Source: an uncultured Pelagibacteraceae bacterium (lineage in GTDB: Bacteria > Pseudomonadota > Alphaproteobacteria > Pelagibacterales > Pelagibacteraceae). Taken from it: a DNA stretch of 51,940 nt. Of the stretch, positions 37,788 through 47,210 are shown in pieces (the stretch's first letter is position 1; every line of letters begins with the position of its first letter). The position numbers were made by a program, and so were the translations under genes. The notes beneath the pieces were generated by a model. The model did no database searches, had not been told where the DNA came from, and saw only the letters and a program-made list of their open reading frames with translations. The stretch is from the NCBI GenBank assembly GCA_902598595.1, contig CACKCD010000003.1, forward strand, positions 1 through 51,940, given 5' to 3'.

Positions 37788-38129
37788 TTATTTTCCAGGT
37801 TTTTCTGAAAAATGTTTTTCATACTTATCTTTAATATTTCTAAATTTTTCATGTTCTTTCATAGGTTCTTTTTTTTCAGAAATATTAGGCCATATTGCAG
37901 AAAACTTTTTATTAATCAACAACCATTTATCCATATCTTTTACAGTTTCATCAGTATCTGCTTTTATAGCATCTATCGGGCATTCAGGTTCACACACCCC
38001 ACAATCTATACATTCGTCAGGGTTGATTACTAAGAAATTCTCACCTTCATAGAAACAATCTACTGGGCATACCTCTACACAATCAGTAAGCTTACATTTA
38101 ATACACTCATCTTTAACGATATAAGTCAT
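37788..38129 (-). CDS. fdxA: 7Fe-type ferredoxin FdxA
   Basis: A 113-residue ferredoxin with Cys 9, 17, 21 and 25 in [19 protein letters not shown] and Cys 40, 43, 46 and 50 in [18 protein letters not shown], the layout of proteins that carry one 3Fe-4S and one 4Fe-4S cluster. The C-terminal tail after residue 60 is typical of FdxA. Its ATG overlaps the stop of the TerB-like gene by four bases. It is a cytosolic electron carrier; its partner is unknown. Confidence 0.93.
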   Translation of the reverse strand: MTYIVKDECIKCKLTDCVEVCPVDCFYEGENFLVINPDECIDCGVCEPECPIDAIKADTDETVKDMDKWLLINKKFSAIWPNISEKKEPMKEHEKFRNIKDKYEKHFSEKPGK

Positions 38130-38515
38130 TTATTATTTAATAGTCTTAATTTTATTTCAGCACACATTTTATCAGGAAAGTAAATCAGTCCACAAATTCG
38201 TCTCATCAAATTCGATTCATATTGATCAATGGTATTGTCAGATATAATAATTTTCCATAGATGTTCTATAATATCCGCTTTAACTTCTGTAGTATTTTTT
38301 TTTACTAAATTAGTAAAATTTAATAATTGATTAGAATTACTTTCTATTTCCTCTGCTTCTTTTAATATTTCATTATCTTTACTGTCTTTTAAATAAGAAT
38401 TAATAAATCCTTTAATAAGTATTTTTTCATGATCTGAGTATTGTTCATCAATTTTTGCCGCATGAACTAATAAAGCTGCAATACCTACAATTTGTTTTTG
38501 ATCTAAAATTTTCAT
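38126..38515 (-). CDS. TerB-like (tellurite resistance/DnaJ-type) helical protein
   Basis: A 129-residue all-helical protein with the pattern of the TerB domain: [20 protein letters not shown] and, in the second half, [19 protein letters not shown] followed by [10 protein letters not shown]. Acidic Asp/Glu residues of these two repeats ([11 protein letters not shown] and SDNTIDQYE) may bind metal. It stands directly after the helicase gene, the place where many relatives have an S4 RNA-binding protein. Role unknown. Confidence 0.75.
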   Translation of the reverse strand: MKILDQKQIVGIAALLVHAAKIDEQYSDHEKILIKGFINSYLKDSKDNEILKEAEEIESNSNQLLNFTNLVKKNTTEVKADIIEHLWKIIISDNTIDQYESNLMRRICGLIYFPDKMCAEIKLRLLNNK

Positions 38516-40984
38516 TTATTTAATATTTAAATTAAGGAGCTTTTTAAATGGGTTTTCATTTTTGTCAAACTTAATAAATTTATTTGATTTTTTCTTTTTT
38601 TCTCCTTTAAAAATATAAGTATCCTCTGATTTATCTTTTTTATAGTCCATATAAGTCATTAATTTATAGAAATTTTCTTTTGTACAACCAAGTAAATTCA
38701 TCATTTCTGAGTTTATTTTAAATTTACGATCTTTAGTATTATTTAATATTTTGATAAATAATTTTTCTAAAATATCTATTCTTATAAAATAATCTTTAAA
38801 TTTTTCAAAACCACATAATAGAAGAAAATTCTTTTCATAATCTTTATTAACAATAAAATTTAGCCCTGACTTTGGTATAGTATGATTTTTAGTAAGATTA
38901 TAAAAAATCTTCCATAGTGATATTCTAAATTCGACAGCTTTAGGTTTTAACATTTTATGTAAATAAACATGATATCTTCCAATTTTAATACCCATTCCCC
39001 ATAATTTTTTCCTTTCTTCAGGTGGAATTAATTTTACGATATTATCTATTTCACTTCTCTTTATTACTCCATTTTTTTCATAAAGTTGAAATACTAAAGC
39101 TCTTAAATATTGGTTATCTTTTTTTTGTTTTGTTAAATTAATTAAATCTCCAAGTATTTCATTTATATAATCCTTAAACCATTTTTTTAAAAATTCTTCT
39201 AATTTTAGCTTTGAGTCTGGGTCTATAGTCTCATCTGCGATCACTTCAATTTCAGGGTTGAGATAATCATGACCTTTTTTGAGTCTTCCTATAGGATTGT
39301 TTTTCCAAATAATTTTGCTATTTGGGTCAATAGATATCTCTTTATTTTCTATAATCCTATCAATTCTTTTCTTTAATTCTTCCTTCACACCTTTTCGTGC
39401 AGCTTTTTTTATAGATTTAATATCTGTATCAAGGGTTTTAGAAGTAAGTTCAATTATAAATTTAAGACCTTTAAGCTCTCCTATTAATTGTCCATCAATA
39501 TATATTTTATTTTCTTTATTAATCTCAGTTTTTAAAATTAAATCTTGTTTTAAACTTCTAGACAAAATGCTAATTTTTTTATCAATAAAGCTTTTAGTGA
39601 GTTCATCGTGTAACTTATCGGATAATTTATCTTCAATATTTTTTGTTAATTGAACCCAATAATCTGAATTTTCAACCCAATTTTTTTTATTTGCGACATA
39701 TGACCAAGTCCTAACATTTGAAAGTCGATGGGATAATAAATCAACATTACCATGATCCTTTTCAAGTCCTTTTAATTGTTCTTTCATAAAAGTGCTTGGT
39801 ATTTTTCTTTTTCGAGTAGACAAAAATTGAAAAACTTTATCTACAATACTTATATGTTGGCCGTAAGCCTTTTTTTCAAAATCAGGAATTTGACAACACT
39901 CCCAAAGTAACTCAAGGTTTTTATGATATAATATATTATTTGCACCCTTTTTTAAAAAAAATCTCAATACACTTTCATCAAGAGAGTCGTTAGTTCTTAA
40001 AAGATTTTTTCTACCAGGTTTAAGTTCAAGAGAGGTAATAAGCTTGTTGGGACTTTGAAAATTTAGATCAGAGTTTCGCCAATAAATCATCTTTGTTTCA
40101 GGGAGTTGATGTTTTTCTATATTTTCGATTTCATCTGAATTTATTTGTTCACAATCACCAGTTGTTCCAAATCCACCGTCATTTTTATATCTGCCAGCTC
40201 TTCCAGCTATTTGAGACAACTCAATTAAATTTAGCCTTCTTGTTTTTTTTCCATCGAATTTTTTTAAATTTGAAAAATAAATTTCATTAATATCCATATT
40301 TAAACCCATACCAATAGCGTCAGTAGCAATTAAATAGTCAACATCTCCTGATTGATAAAGACCTACTTGAGAATTTCTGGTTCTAGGACTTAAAGATCCC
40401 ATGATAACTGCTGCGCCACCTTTTTGTCTACGGACCAATTCTGCTATCGCATAAACTTCTTCTATTGAAAATGCAATAATTGCAACTTTTCTATCTAATC
40501 TAGAAATTTTTTTGTATCCTGCATGGCTCAATTTTGAAAATCTTTCTTTTTTTTCAAATTCAACATTCTTAATTAAATCTTTTATTATGCAGGCCATTAC
40601 TTGAGATCCCAGAAACATGGTTAACTTTTGTCCTCTAGAATTTAATAATCTCTCAGTAAAAATATGTCCTCTTTCACGATCTCCACACATTTGAATTTCG
40701 TCAATAGCAATGAAATCTACCTGCTTATCTTTTGGCATAGACTCTACTGTGCAAATAAAATAGTCAGCAGAACTTGGAATAATTTTTTCTTCACCAGTAA
40801 TTAAAGCGACTTTATCTATACCGATTTTTTTAACACATTTATCATAAACCTCTCTTGCAAGAAGTCTTAAAGGTAAACCAAAAATACCTGAACTAAATTC
40901 AAGCATTTTTTCAATCGCCACATGGGTTTTGCCAGTATTAGTTGGACCTAAGAGAGCAATAATTTTTTCAGATCGATTTTGCAT
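38516..40984 (-). CDS. SUV3-like superfamily-2 RNA/DNA helicase
   Basis: An 822-residue helicase. Walker A is GPTNTGKTH (residues 13-21), Walker B is the DEIQ form in AIDEIQMCGDRERGH, and motif VI is QIAGRAGRYKNDGGFGTTGD. DAIGMGLNMDI is also typical of the mitochondrial Suv3 type. The large C-terminal half is charged and matches only the alphaproteobacterial helicase family. Suv3 acts with RNA degradation enzymes in mitochondria; that role here is inference. It is first in the minus-strand run helicase-TerB-fdxA-carD. Confidence 0.88.
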   Translation of the reverse strand: MQNRSEKIIALLGPTNTGKTHVAIEKMLEFSSGIFGLPLRLLAREVYDKCVKKIGIDKVALITGEEKIIPSSADYFICTVESMPKDKQVDFIAIDEIQMCGDRERGHIFTERLLNSRGQKLTMFLGSQVMACIIKDLIKNVEFEKKERFSKLSHAGYKKISRLDRKVAIIAFSIEEVYAIAELVRRQKGGAAVIMGSLSPRTRNSQVGLYQSGDVDYLIATDAIGMGLNMDINEIYFSNLKKFDGKKTRRLNLIELSQIAGRAGRYKNDGGFGTTGDCEQINSDEIENIEKHQLPETKMIYWRNSDLNFQSPNKLITSLELKPGRKNLLRTNDSLDESVLRFFLKKGANNILYHKNLELLWECCQIPDFEKKAYGQHISIVDKVFQFLSTRKRKIPSTFMKEQLKGLEKDHGNVDLLSHRLSNVRTWSYVANKKNWVENSDYWVQLTKNIEDKLSDKLHDELTKSFIDKKISILSRSLKQDLILKTEINKENKIYIDGQLIGELKGLKFIIELTSKTLDTDIKSIKKAARKGVKEELKKRIDRIIENKEISIDPNSKIIWKNNPIGRLKKGHDYLNPEIEVIADETIDPDSKLKLEEFLKKWFKDYINEILGDLINLTKQKKDNQYLRALVFQLYEKNGVIKRSEIDNIVKLIPPEERKKLWGMGIKIGRYHVYLHKMLKPKAVEFRISLWKIFYNLTKNHTIPKSGLNFIVNKDYEKNFLLLCGFEKFKDYFIRIDILEKLFIKILNNTKDRKFKINSEMMNLLGCTKENFYKLMTYMDYKKDKSEDTYIFKGEKKKKSNKFIKFDKNENPFKKLLNLNIK

Positions 40985-41154
40985 TATTGTGTCAGGTAAA
41001 TTTTTTTATACTATATATAGATCAATGTTGAGAACAAAATAGGATTAAAACATGACCGAATCAATTTGTCAAATGTTCTAATTAACAAAATTTGAATTGA
41101 CTTAAAACCCTAAGTCCCCGTAAGGTCAGAAATAGCTTTTATCAAAAAGTTATT
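40985..41154 (+). other. Divergent spacer with a small hairpin and a mini-ORF
   Basis: A 170-bp region between the divergent helicase and aminotransferase genes. GACTTA (41099-41104) and TAAGTC (41111-41116) form a 6-bp hairpin, followed by a more GC-rich CCCCGTAAGGTCAG. An ATG at 41052, eight bases after AGGA, opens a nine-codon ORF (MTESICQMF). Neither matches a riboswitch or leader that I know. Promoters for both genes probably lie here. Confidence 0.4.
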
Positions 41155-42390
41155 ATGAAGCACCTTACCAAAAAAAGTATTTTAAAGCTTAAGCAGTCTT
41201 CAACATTAGTTATTAACGAAAAATGTAAGAAACTTATAAGCAAAGGAAAAAAAGTATATCAATTTGGTTTTGGACAATCTCCATTTCCAGTTCCAGAAAA
41301 AATTGTAACTGCATTAAGAAATAATGCTCACAGAAAAGAATATTTACCAATACAAGGTTTAGATAAGTTAAGAGACTCCATATCTAAGAATTTAAAGAAA
41401 AAAACAGGAATAAATTACCCTAAAGAAAATATTGTAATTACCCCAGGATCAAAAGAGGCGATGCTTCTTATGCATGTGGCATTTAATGGGGAAATAATTC
41501 TTTCTGCTCCAAGTTGGGTATCTTATGAGCCTCAAGCAATTATTGGCAGAAATAAAGTTCACTGGATACAAACTTCAAGAGAGAACAATTGGTTTCCAAC
41601 TGCTAAACAACTTGAGAAAAAAATTAAATCTATAAAAAAGAAAAATCTTATTCTTATTATTAATTCACCTAATAATCCCTCAGGAACTATATGCAAAAAT
41701 CTGAAAGAATTGGCTGTTGTTGCAAAAAAATATGATCTTATTGTTTTATCAGATGAAATTTATACGGATTTAACTTTTTGTAATAAATATGAATCAATTT
41801 CACAATATTATCCTGAGAAAACATTTATTAGCGGAGGTTTGAGCAAATGGTGTGGGGCTGGTGGATGGAGAGTAGGATTTTTTGCAGTTCCAAACCAATT
41901 ATCAGAACTTTTAGAAAATATAAAAACTTTAGCTAGCGAATCATATTCTACAGTTAATAGCCCAGCGCAATTTGCTGCAGTAGAGGCGTACAGCGGTGAT
42001 TTTAGTGAATATAAAACTAACACCTTAAATATTTTAAGATCGGTAGGTTACTATGTTTATAATAATCTTAAATCAAATAAAGTTTTAATTAATCCTCCTC
42101 AAGGCGCATTCTATTTAATGCCAGAGTTTCCAAATCAAAAATATAAAAGCTCTACAGAATTATGCGAAAAAATATTAGATGAAACTGGAGTAGCAATGCT
42201 TCCAGCCTCAGATTTTGGTTTTGGATCAAAAAGGATGCTAACAAGATTATGTTACATTGATTTTGATGGAAATGAGTTTCTTAAGGCCACAAAAAATGAC
42301 AAAGTTATTGATGATAAAATAATTGAAAAGTATGCACCAAATGTGGTCGAAGGTGTCAAAAAATTATCAAATTGGGCTAAAAATCTATAA
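41155..42390 (+). CDS. Class I/II pyridoxal-phosphate aminotransferase
   Basis: A 411-residue aminotransferase of the aspartate-aminotransferase superfamily. Marks are QFGFGQSPFPVPEKIV, PGSKEAMLLMHVAF, INSPNNPSGTIC, LSDEIYTDL, the PLP Lys (about 231) in ISGGLSKWCGAGGWRVGFFA, and PQGAFYLMPEF. The substrate is not clear from sequence; aspartate, alanine or another amino acid is possible. It precedes a TRAP-TAXI transporter by 64 bp, which might point to a shared keto- or amino-acid substrate, but the genes have a promoter-like sequence between them. Confidence 0.88.
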   Translation: MKHLTKKSILKLKQSSTLVINEKCKKLISKGKKVYQFGFGQSPFPVPEKIVTALRNNAHRKEYLPIQGLDKLRDSISKNLKKKTGINYPKENIVITPGSKEAMLLMHVAFNGEIILSAPSWVSYEPQAIIGRNKVHWIQTSRENNWFPTAKQLEKKIKSIKKKNLILIINSPNNPSGTICKNLKELAVVAKKYDLIVLSDEIYTDLTFCNKYESISQYYPEKTFISGGLSKWCGAGGWRVGFFAVPNQLSELLENIKTLASESYSTVNSPAQFAAVEAYSGDFSEYKTNTLNILRSVGYYVYNNLKSNKVLINPPQGAFYLMPEFPNQKYKSSTELCEKILDETGVAMLPASDFGFGSKRMLTRLCYIDFDGNEFLKATKNDKVIDDKIIEKYAPNVVEGVKKLSNWAKNL

Positions 42391-42399
42391 AGATTCTCT

Positions 42400-42428
42400 T
42401 TGACCTTAGTCTTCATCCATAGTTAAAT
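42400..42428 (+). promoter_or_regulatory. Predicted promoter of the TAXI receptor gene
   Basis: TTGACC (42400-42405), a 17-base spacer and TTAAAT (42423-42428) lie just after the aminotransferase stop. The transcript would start near 42435. A separate promoter fits the high expression usually needed for a periplasmic receptor. Confidence 0.45.
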
Positions 42429-42454
42429 TATTACATTAACAAATGGGGGATCAC

Positions 42455-43459
42455 ATGAAAAAAATAATATCAATGATTTCTGCTATTTTAGTAACTTTTG
42501 CTTTATCGAGCCCAATTACTTCAATCGCGAAATCAGCGGAGTTCTTCACAATAGGAACTGGTGGACCTACTGGAGTATATTTCCAAACAGGTAATGCTAT
42601 TTGTAAAATGCTTCACAAATCAGCAATAAGTGCTGATCACGGTAGAAAAAAAGGTACAGCTAAAGCTTATAGATGTACTGCACCTTCTACAGGTGGTTCA
42701 AACTACAATATTGGTCAAATCAAAGATGGTGAGTTTCAATTTGGTGTAGCTCAGTCTGACTGGCAATTCCATGCTTATAACGGATCAAGCAAATGGGAAG
42801 GAAAACAGTTCGGAGATTTAAGAGCTGTATTTTCTGTTCACAATGAACCTTTCCAAATTTGGGCTAGTAAAAAATCTAAAATTAAAGATTTTAAAGGCTT
42901 AAAAGGAAAAACAGTAAACATTGGTAACCCTGGTTCTGGTCAAAGAGGAACAATGGAAGAATTAATGAAAGCTATGGGAGCAGATATGAGTATGTTTAAA
43001 GCAACTACTGAACTTACTTCATCTGAGCAAGTAAAAGCTCTTTGTGATGGTAAAATAGATGCATTCGGATATTCTGTAGGATTTCCTAATGGAGCTATGG
43101 AGCAAGCAGCAACATGTAAAGCAAAAGCTAGCCCAATTAATTTAACAGGTGCGCCTGTTCAAGGTTTAATTGATGGAGCTGACTATTATGCTAAAGCTGT
43201 TATTCCAGCCGGAACTTATTCAAATCAGAAAAAAGACGCTACAACGTTTGGTGTAAAAGCTACTGTTGTAACAAGTGCTAATGTTTCTGAAGAACTTGTA
43301 TACTTAGTAACAAAAGCGGTAATGGAAAACTTTGATGATTTCAGAGCTCAACACCCTGCTTTTGGACCTCTGGAAAAGAAAAATATGATAGCTGATGGTT
43401 TATCAGCTCCATTACATCCAGGTGCAGTTAAGTATTATAAAGAAGCTGGATTAATGTAA
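42455..43459 (+). CDS. TRAP transporter periplasmic receptor, TAXI family
   Basis: A periplasmic solute-binding protein of a TRAP transporter. I choose the ATG at 42455, preceded by GGGGGA, over an ATG at 42443, since this starts a clean signal peptide (MKKIISMISAILVTFALSS, cleavage near residue 28). The mature protein begins AEFFTIGTGGPTGVYFQTG, the TAXI family signature; GGSNYNIGQIKDGEFQFGVA and NIGNPGSGQRGT follow. Length is 334 residues. Known TAXI ligands include glutamate and 2-oxoacids; the ligand here is unknown. An intrinsic terminator separates it from the permease gene. Confidence 0.92.
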   Translation: MKKIISMISAILVTFALSSPITSIAKSAEFFTIGTGGPTGVYFQTGNAICKMLHKSAISADHGRKKGTAKAYRCTAPSTGGSNYNIGQIKDGEFQFGVAQSDWQFHAYNGSSKWEGKQFGDLRAVFSVHNEPFQIWASKKSKIKDFKGLKGKTVNIGNPGSGQRGTMEELMKAMGADMSMFKATTELTSSEQVKALCDGKIDAFGYSVGFPNGAMEQAATCKAKASPINLTGAPVQGLIDGADYYAKAVIPAGTYSNQKKDATTFGVKATVVTSANVSEELVYLVTKAVMENFDDFRAQHPAFGPLEKKNMIADGLSAPLHPGAVKYYKEAGLM

Positions 43460-43480
43460 TCTAATTAATTGATTAAATTA

Positions 43481-43511
43481 AAAAGGCCCAAATTTTTGGG
43501 CCTTTTTTTTT
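43481..43511 (+). terminator. Intrinsic terminator between TAXI receptor and permease
   Basis: AAAAGGCCCA (43481-43490) pairs with TGGGCCTTTT (43497-43506) around a 6-base loop, and T continues to 43511. It sits 21 bases after the receptor stop and 22 bases before the permease ATG. Partial read-through would give much more receptor than permease, a common design for binding-protein transporters. Confidence 0.88.
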
Positions 43512-43533
43512 AGAATAATATATCTAAATCAAA

Positions 43534-45855
43534 ATGGATAAAAATATTCAAAGTAAGATTAAAGATAAAATTCAAGGAGATATATCTCCTACACGAAATT
43601 TATCTGGCATTCATTTAAAAGTTGTTTTTGGTATTGCTATTCTTTGGACATTTTTTCAACTTTGGTATGCTTCACCGTTTCCTTTTTGGTTTAACTTTGG
43701 AATGTTTAAAGGCTTACCTGCTAGAGCTATACATTTAGGTTTTGCTTTGACATTAACGTTTTTGATTTTTCCTATAACTAGAGGAAAAAAAATTTCGGTA
43801 TTTGATATTCTTATAAGTATTGTAGCGGCTTTTTGTTGTTTATATATTTATTTTTTTTATGATGATCTTGTAAACAGAGGTGGAATACTTTTAGTAAAAG
43901 AATTATTTGGAATTAAAATCCCTGTTGAACTCATATTAGGGACTATAGGAATATTGATTTTATTAGAGGCGACACGACGTGCAATAGGAATGCCTTTGGT
44001 TATAATTGCTATCTGTTTTCTTTTATTTTCTTACTTTGGAAAGTATGCTCCTGATATTATTTCTCATGGAGGTCTTTCATTAAAAAGATTAGTTGGGTTT
44101 CAATGGTTTGATCAAGAGGCAATATTTGGAATTCCAATAGGAGTTTCAGTAGACTTTATATTTTTGTTTGTACTTTTTGGAGCATTACTGGAAACTGCTG
44201 GTGGAGGAAAATATTTTTTAGATTTAGCTTTTGCTATGGTTGGTAAGATGCGAGGAGGGCCTGCCAAAGCTGCTATATTGGGATCAGGAATGACAGGCAT
44301 GATTTCAGGCTCTTCAATTGCAAACACTGTTACGACTGGAACATTTACAATCCCAATAATGAAGAAAACTGGTTTCTCCCAAGAAAAAGCTGGGGCTATT
44401 GAAGTCTCTTCATCAGTTAATGGTCAAATAATGCCACCAGTTATGGGAGCTGCAGCATTTGTAATGGCAAGTTTCATAGGAGTTACTTATTTTGAAGTTG
44501 TTAAACATGCTTTTTTACCTGCTGTTATTTCATATATTGCTTTGTTTTATATATCTCATTTAGAAGCTCTTAAATTAGGTCTTAAAGGAATGGATGACGC
44601 TGATGTACCGCATTTGAAGAAAACTTTTTTATCAGGATTACATTTTTTAATACCAATTTTTGTTTTAATTTTTCTACTTGTTTATATGAGATATACTGCA
44701 GGCTTTTCGATTTTTTATGCAACTTTATCTTTGATTTTTGTAAATTTAATAAACAGAGTAATTAAAAATCCAGATTTTAAAACTGGTTTGATTGACTGGT
44801 ATAATCAAACAATTGTTGGACTTCAAAAAGGTGCAATTAACATGGTAGGAGTGGGGATTGCAATTGCGACAGCAGGTATAATAGTAGGCGCTGTTGGTTC
44901 AACAGGTTTAAGCACTAATCTAATTATAGTTATTGAGACAATTGCTAGAGACAATGTAATCATTTTAATTTTGCTTACAATAATACTTTGTTTATTACTT
45001 GGAATGGGTCTTCCAACAACTGCTAATTATGTTGTTGTAGCCTCACTTATGGCCTCAGTTCTTGTAGATGTTGGAAATGCTTCAGGTTTTATTTTTCCCT
45101 TAATAGCTGTTCATTTATTTGTTTTTTATTTTGGCTTAATGGCAGATGTAACGCCACCCGTTGGATTAGCTTCTTATGCAGCGGCTGCAATTTCTGGGGG
45201 TGATCCATTAAGAACTGGATTGCAAGCAATTTGGTATAGTTTAAGAACAGGTATCTTGCCCATAGTATTTTTATTCAACCACGAGCTTTTACTTATTGGG
45301 GTGGATAATATTTGGCAAGCTTTAATAGTAATAACAACTTCTTTAATTGGAATCTTAGTTTTTACCGCTGCAACTCAACAATGGTTTATAAATAAATTAA
45401 GATGGTATGAGATTATTGCCTTCTTGATTATTTCTCTTTCTTTTTTAGCTCCTGACTATGTTTTAAGTAAATTTTATCCTAAATTTAATGAGCAAGATTT
45501 ATCTTCAAAATCAATTCACAGTTTAACCTTCGATCCTTTAAAAGAAGTACATATTAAAGTAACGAGAGTTACTGAATATGGAGAAAGATATAAATTATTT
45601 GTGATTGATAAAGGAATATTCGAAAATGATTATAACCTAGAAGATTTTGGAATTAATTTAACTGAGGATAACAATCAAGTTGTTGTAGACAAACTTAACT
45701 GGAAGGGACTTGCAAAAAAATCAGGTATTCAATTGGGCGATATAATCAGTAATTTTAAAATTGAAAATCCAGAGAGACCCAACAAAGCTTTAGTTTATCC
45801 ATTTGCGTTATTATGTCTTTTTGTCTTTGGATATTTTAATTATAAAAGAGGATAA
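43534..45855 (+). CDS. TRAP transporter fused permease (4TM + 12TM) with C-terminal soluble domain
   Basis: A 773-residue permease in which the small and large TRAP subunits are fused, as is usual for TAXI systems. The large-subunit core shows GSGMTGMISGSSIANTVTTG, GQIMPPVMGAAAFVMASF, LGMGLPTTANYVVVASLMAS and MADVTPPVGLASYAAAAISG. The last 140 residues resemble the DUF3394-type extension and include a PDZ-like stretch, KGLAKKSGIQLGDIISNFKI, before a final hydrophobic helix. Its stop overlaps the next ATG (TAATG), so the downstream sugar-dehydrogenase-like gene is coupled to it. Confidence 0.92.
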   Translation: MDKNIQSKIKDKIQGDISPTRNLSGIHLKVVFGIAILWTFFQLWYASPFPFWFNFGMFKGLPARAIHLGFALTLTFLIFPITRGKKISVFDILISIVAAFCCLYIYFFYDDLVNRGGILLVKELFGIKIPVELILGTIGILILLEATRRAIGMPLVIIAICFLLFSYFGKYAPDIISHGGLSLKRLVGFQWFDQEAIFGIPIGVSVDFIFLFVLFGALLETAGGGKYFLDLAFAMVGKMRGGPAKAAILGSGMTGMISGSSIANTVTTGTFTIPIMKKTGFSQEKAGAIEVSSSVNGQIMPPVMGAAAFVMASFIGVTYFEVVKHAFLPAVISYIALFYISHLEALKLGLKGMDDADVPHLKKTFLSGLHFLIPIFVLIFLLVYMRYTAGFSIFYATLSLIFVNLINRVIKNPDFKTGLIDWYNQTIVGLQKGAINMVGVGIAIATAGIIVGAVGSTGLSTNLIIVIETIARDNVIILILLTIILCLLLGMGLPTTANYVVVASLMASVLVDVGNASGFIFPLIAVHLFVFYFGLMADVTPPVGLASYAAAAISGGDPLRTGLQAIWYSLRTGILPIVFLFNHELLLIGVDNIWQALIVITTSLIGILVFTAATQQWFINKLRWYEIIAFLIISLSFLAPDYVLSKFYPKFNEQDLSSKSIHSLTFDPLKEVHIKVTRVTEYGERYKLFVIDKGIFENDYNLEDFGINLTEDNNQVVVDKLNWKGLAKKSGIQLGDIISNFKIENPERPNKALVYPFALLCLFVFGYFNYKRG

Positions 45856-47210
45856 TGTTTAAATATAAAAAACTTTTAATATTTACTTTCATTACTATTA
45901 TTTCATTGTTAGCAATAAGTTTTTGGTCAATCACTAGCAAAGGATATGATAGACAAAATAGAATAATCTTATTTTTAAAGAAAATAATTCCAGCACATAT
46001 TGCTAGATCGATAAGAGAAACTGTTTTTTTTATACCTAATTTAAAGCAAAGAAATGAGTTCTTAAAGATCCAAGTCGATAAATATGAACAAGGATTAGAT
46101 GGAAACCTTTTCAACCAAACATTGGTTAAGTCAAAAAATAATAAAAAATTTGAGATTAAAGAGTTTTTTTTACCATTTCCTAGATTAGATACTAGACTGG
46201 GTTGGGCTGCTACGGAAAATTCAAAAAGGGCTCATTATCTTGAAATTGTAAATGATAAAGTTTTAGTTATTTCTGGACTAGGACAAACTATTATTTTTGA
46301 TAAAAAAAATATAAATAGTAAGCAACTTAAACAAATTAATATCCCAAATAATTTAAATAATTATTTAAAAAAAAATGATTTTAATTTAATTGGCATAAGA
46401 GATTTGTTCGTTGATGATAACTTTGTTTATATATCTCTTGTACATAAAGAAGAAAAAGGAATTACTATAAATGTTTATAGAGCACCTATGAATACTGATC
46501 GACTTACCTTTTTAAAGTTTTTTGAAACAAATGAGTACTGGAAAGATTATAACGTTTTTTCGGGAGGTCGTTTAGAAAAATATAAAGATAATAAAATTTT
46601 ATTTAGTATTGGATTTTCCGGAATACCAAAAGTTGCACAAAATAAAGATTCTTTGCTAGGTAAAATTATTTCAATAGATAAAAATACATCTAAATATGAA
46701 TTAATATCCATAGGGCATAGAAATCCTCAAGGACTTTATTATGAAGCTTCAAGAGATTTAGTAATTAATTCTGAACATGGCCCAAAAGGAGGAGATGAAA
46801 TAAATTTAAATTTTCAAAATCATAGAGATATACCAAACTATGGATGGGATATAGCTTCATATGGCTCTCCATATAGCGGTGAGGATTTTTTTAAAAAATC
46901 TCACAAAGAGAATGGATTTGTGGAACCTTTTAAAAATTTTACGCCATCTATTGGAATAAGTGAAATTGTTAGTATTACAAAAGATAAAAATTTTTTTAAT
47001 AGTAGTAATACTATTTTTGCTTCGTCATTAAGAGCTGGTTCAATCTACATAATAGAGACAGATGAAAAATTTCAAAAAATAATAAGTGAAGATAGATTAT
47101 TTTTTAAAGAACAAAGAATAAGAGATTTAGAATTTGATGAGGACTTAAAAATTTTATTTGTATTGTTTGAGCATACACCTTCTATTGGAACTATAAATTA
47201 TTTAAATTAA
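45855..47210 (+). CDS. Membrane-anchored PQQ-dependent sugar dehydrogenase-like protein
   Basis: A 451-residue protein with one N-terminal membrane anchor (about residues 7-25) and a beta-propeller of the glucose/sorbosone dehydrogenase family. Family motifs are SIGHRNPQGLYYE (about residues 286-298), SEHGPKGGDEINL (306-318) and NYGWD (near 332). It probably faces the periplasm. Whether it uses PQQ or oxidises sugars cannot be shown; several homologues have unknown substrates. It overlaps the permease stop by one base and converges with the thioesterase gene by 4 bp. Confidence 0.8.
   Translation: MFKYKKLLIFTFITIISLLAISFWSITSKGYDRQNRIILFLKKIIPAHIARSIRETVFFIPNLKQRNEFLKIQVDKYEQGLDGNLFNQTLVKSKNNKKFEIKEFFLPFPRLDTRLGWAATENSKRAHYLEIVNDKVLVISGLGQTIIFDKKNINSKQLKQINIPNNLNNYLKKNDFNLIGIRDLFVDDNFVYISLVHKEEKGITINVYRAPMNTDRLTFLKFFETNEYWKDYNVFSGGRLEKYKDNKILFSIGFSGIPKVAQNKDSLLGKIISIDKNTSKYELISIGHRNPQGLYYEASRDLVINSEHGPKGGDEINLNFQNHRDIPNYGWDIASYGSPYSGEDFFKKSHKENGFVEPFKNFTPSIGISEIVSITKDKNFFNSSNTIFASSLRAGSIYIIETDEKFQKIISEDRLFFKEQRIRDLEFDEDLKILFVLFEHTPSIGTINYLN

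Noticed and set aside
37518-38052. Three overlapping plus-strand ORFs rich in Phe
   Set aside because: They lie antisense to carD and fdxA; the Phe runs are simply the reverse of Lys codons in the CarD N-terminus. No start signals or conserved motifs.
39279-39653. 124-codon plus-strand ORF opposite the helicase gene
   Set aside because: Its Ser/Leu/Phe-rich product mirrors the Lys/Glu/Asp-rich helicase frame; no family match.
42443-42454. Upstream ATG for the TAXI receptor
   Set aside because: It would put Gly-Asp-His before the signal peptide and its own codons contain the GGGGGA that serves the ATG at 42455.
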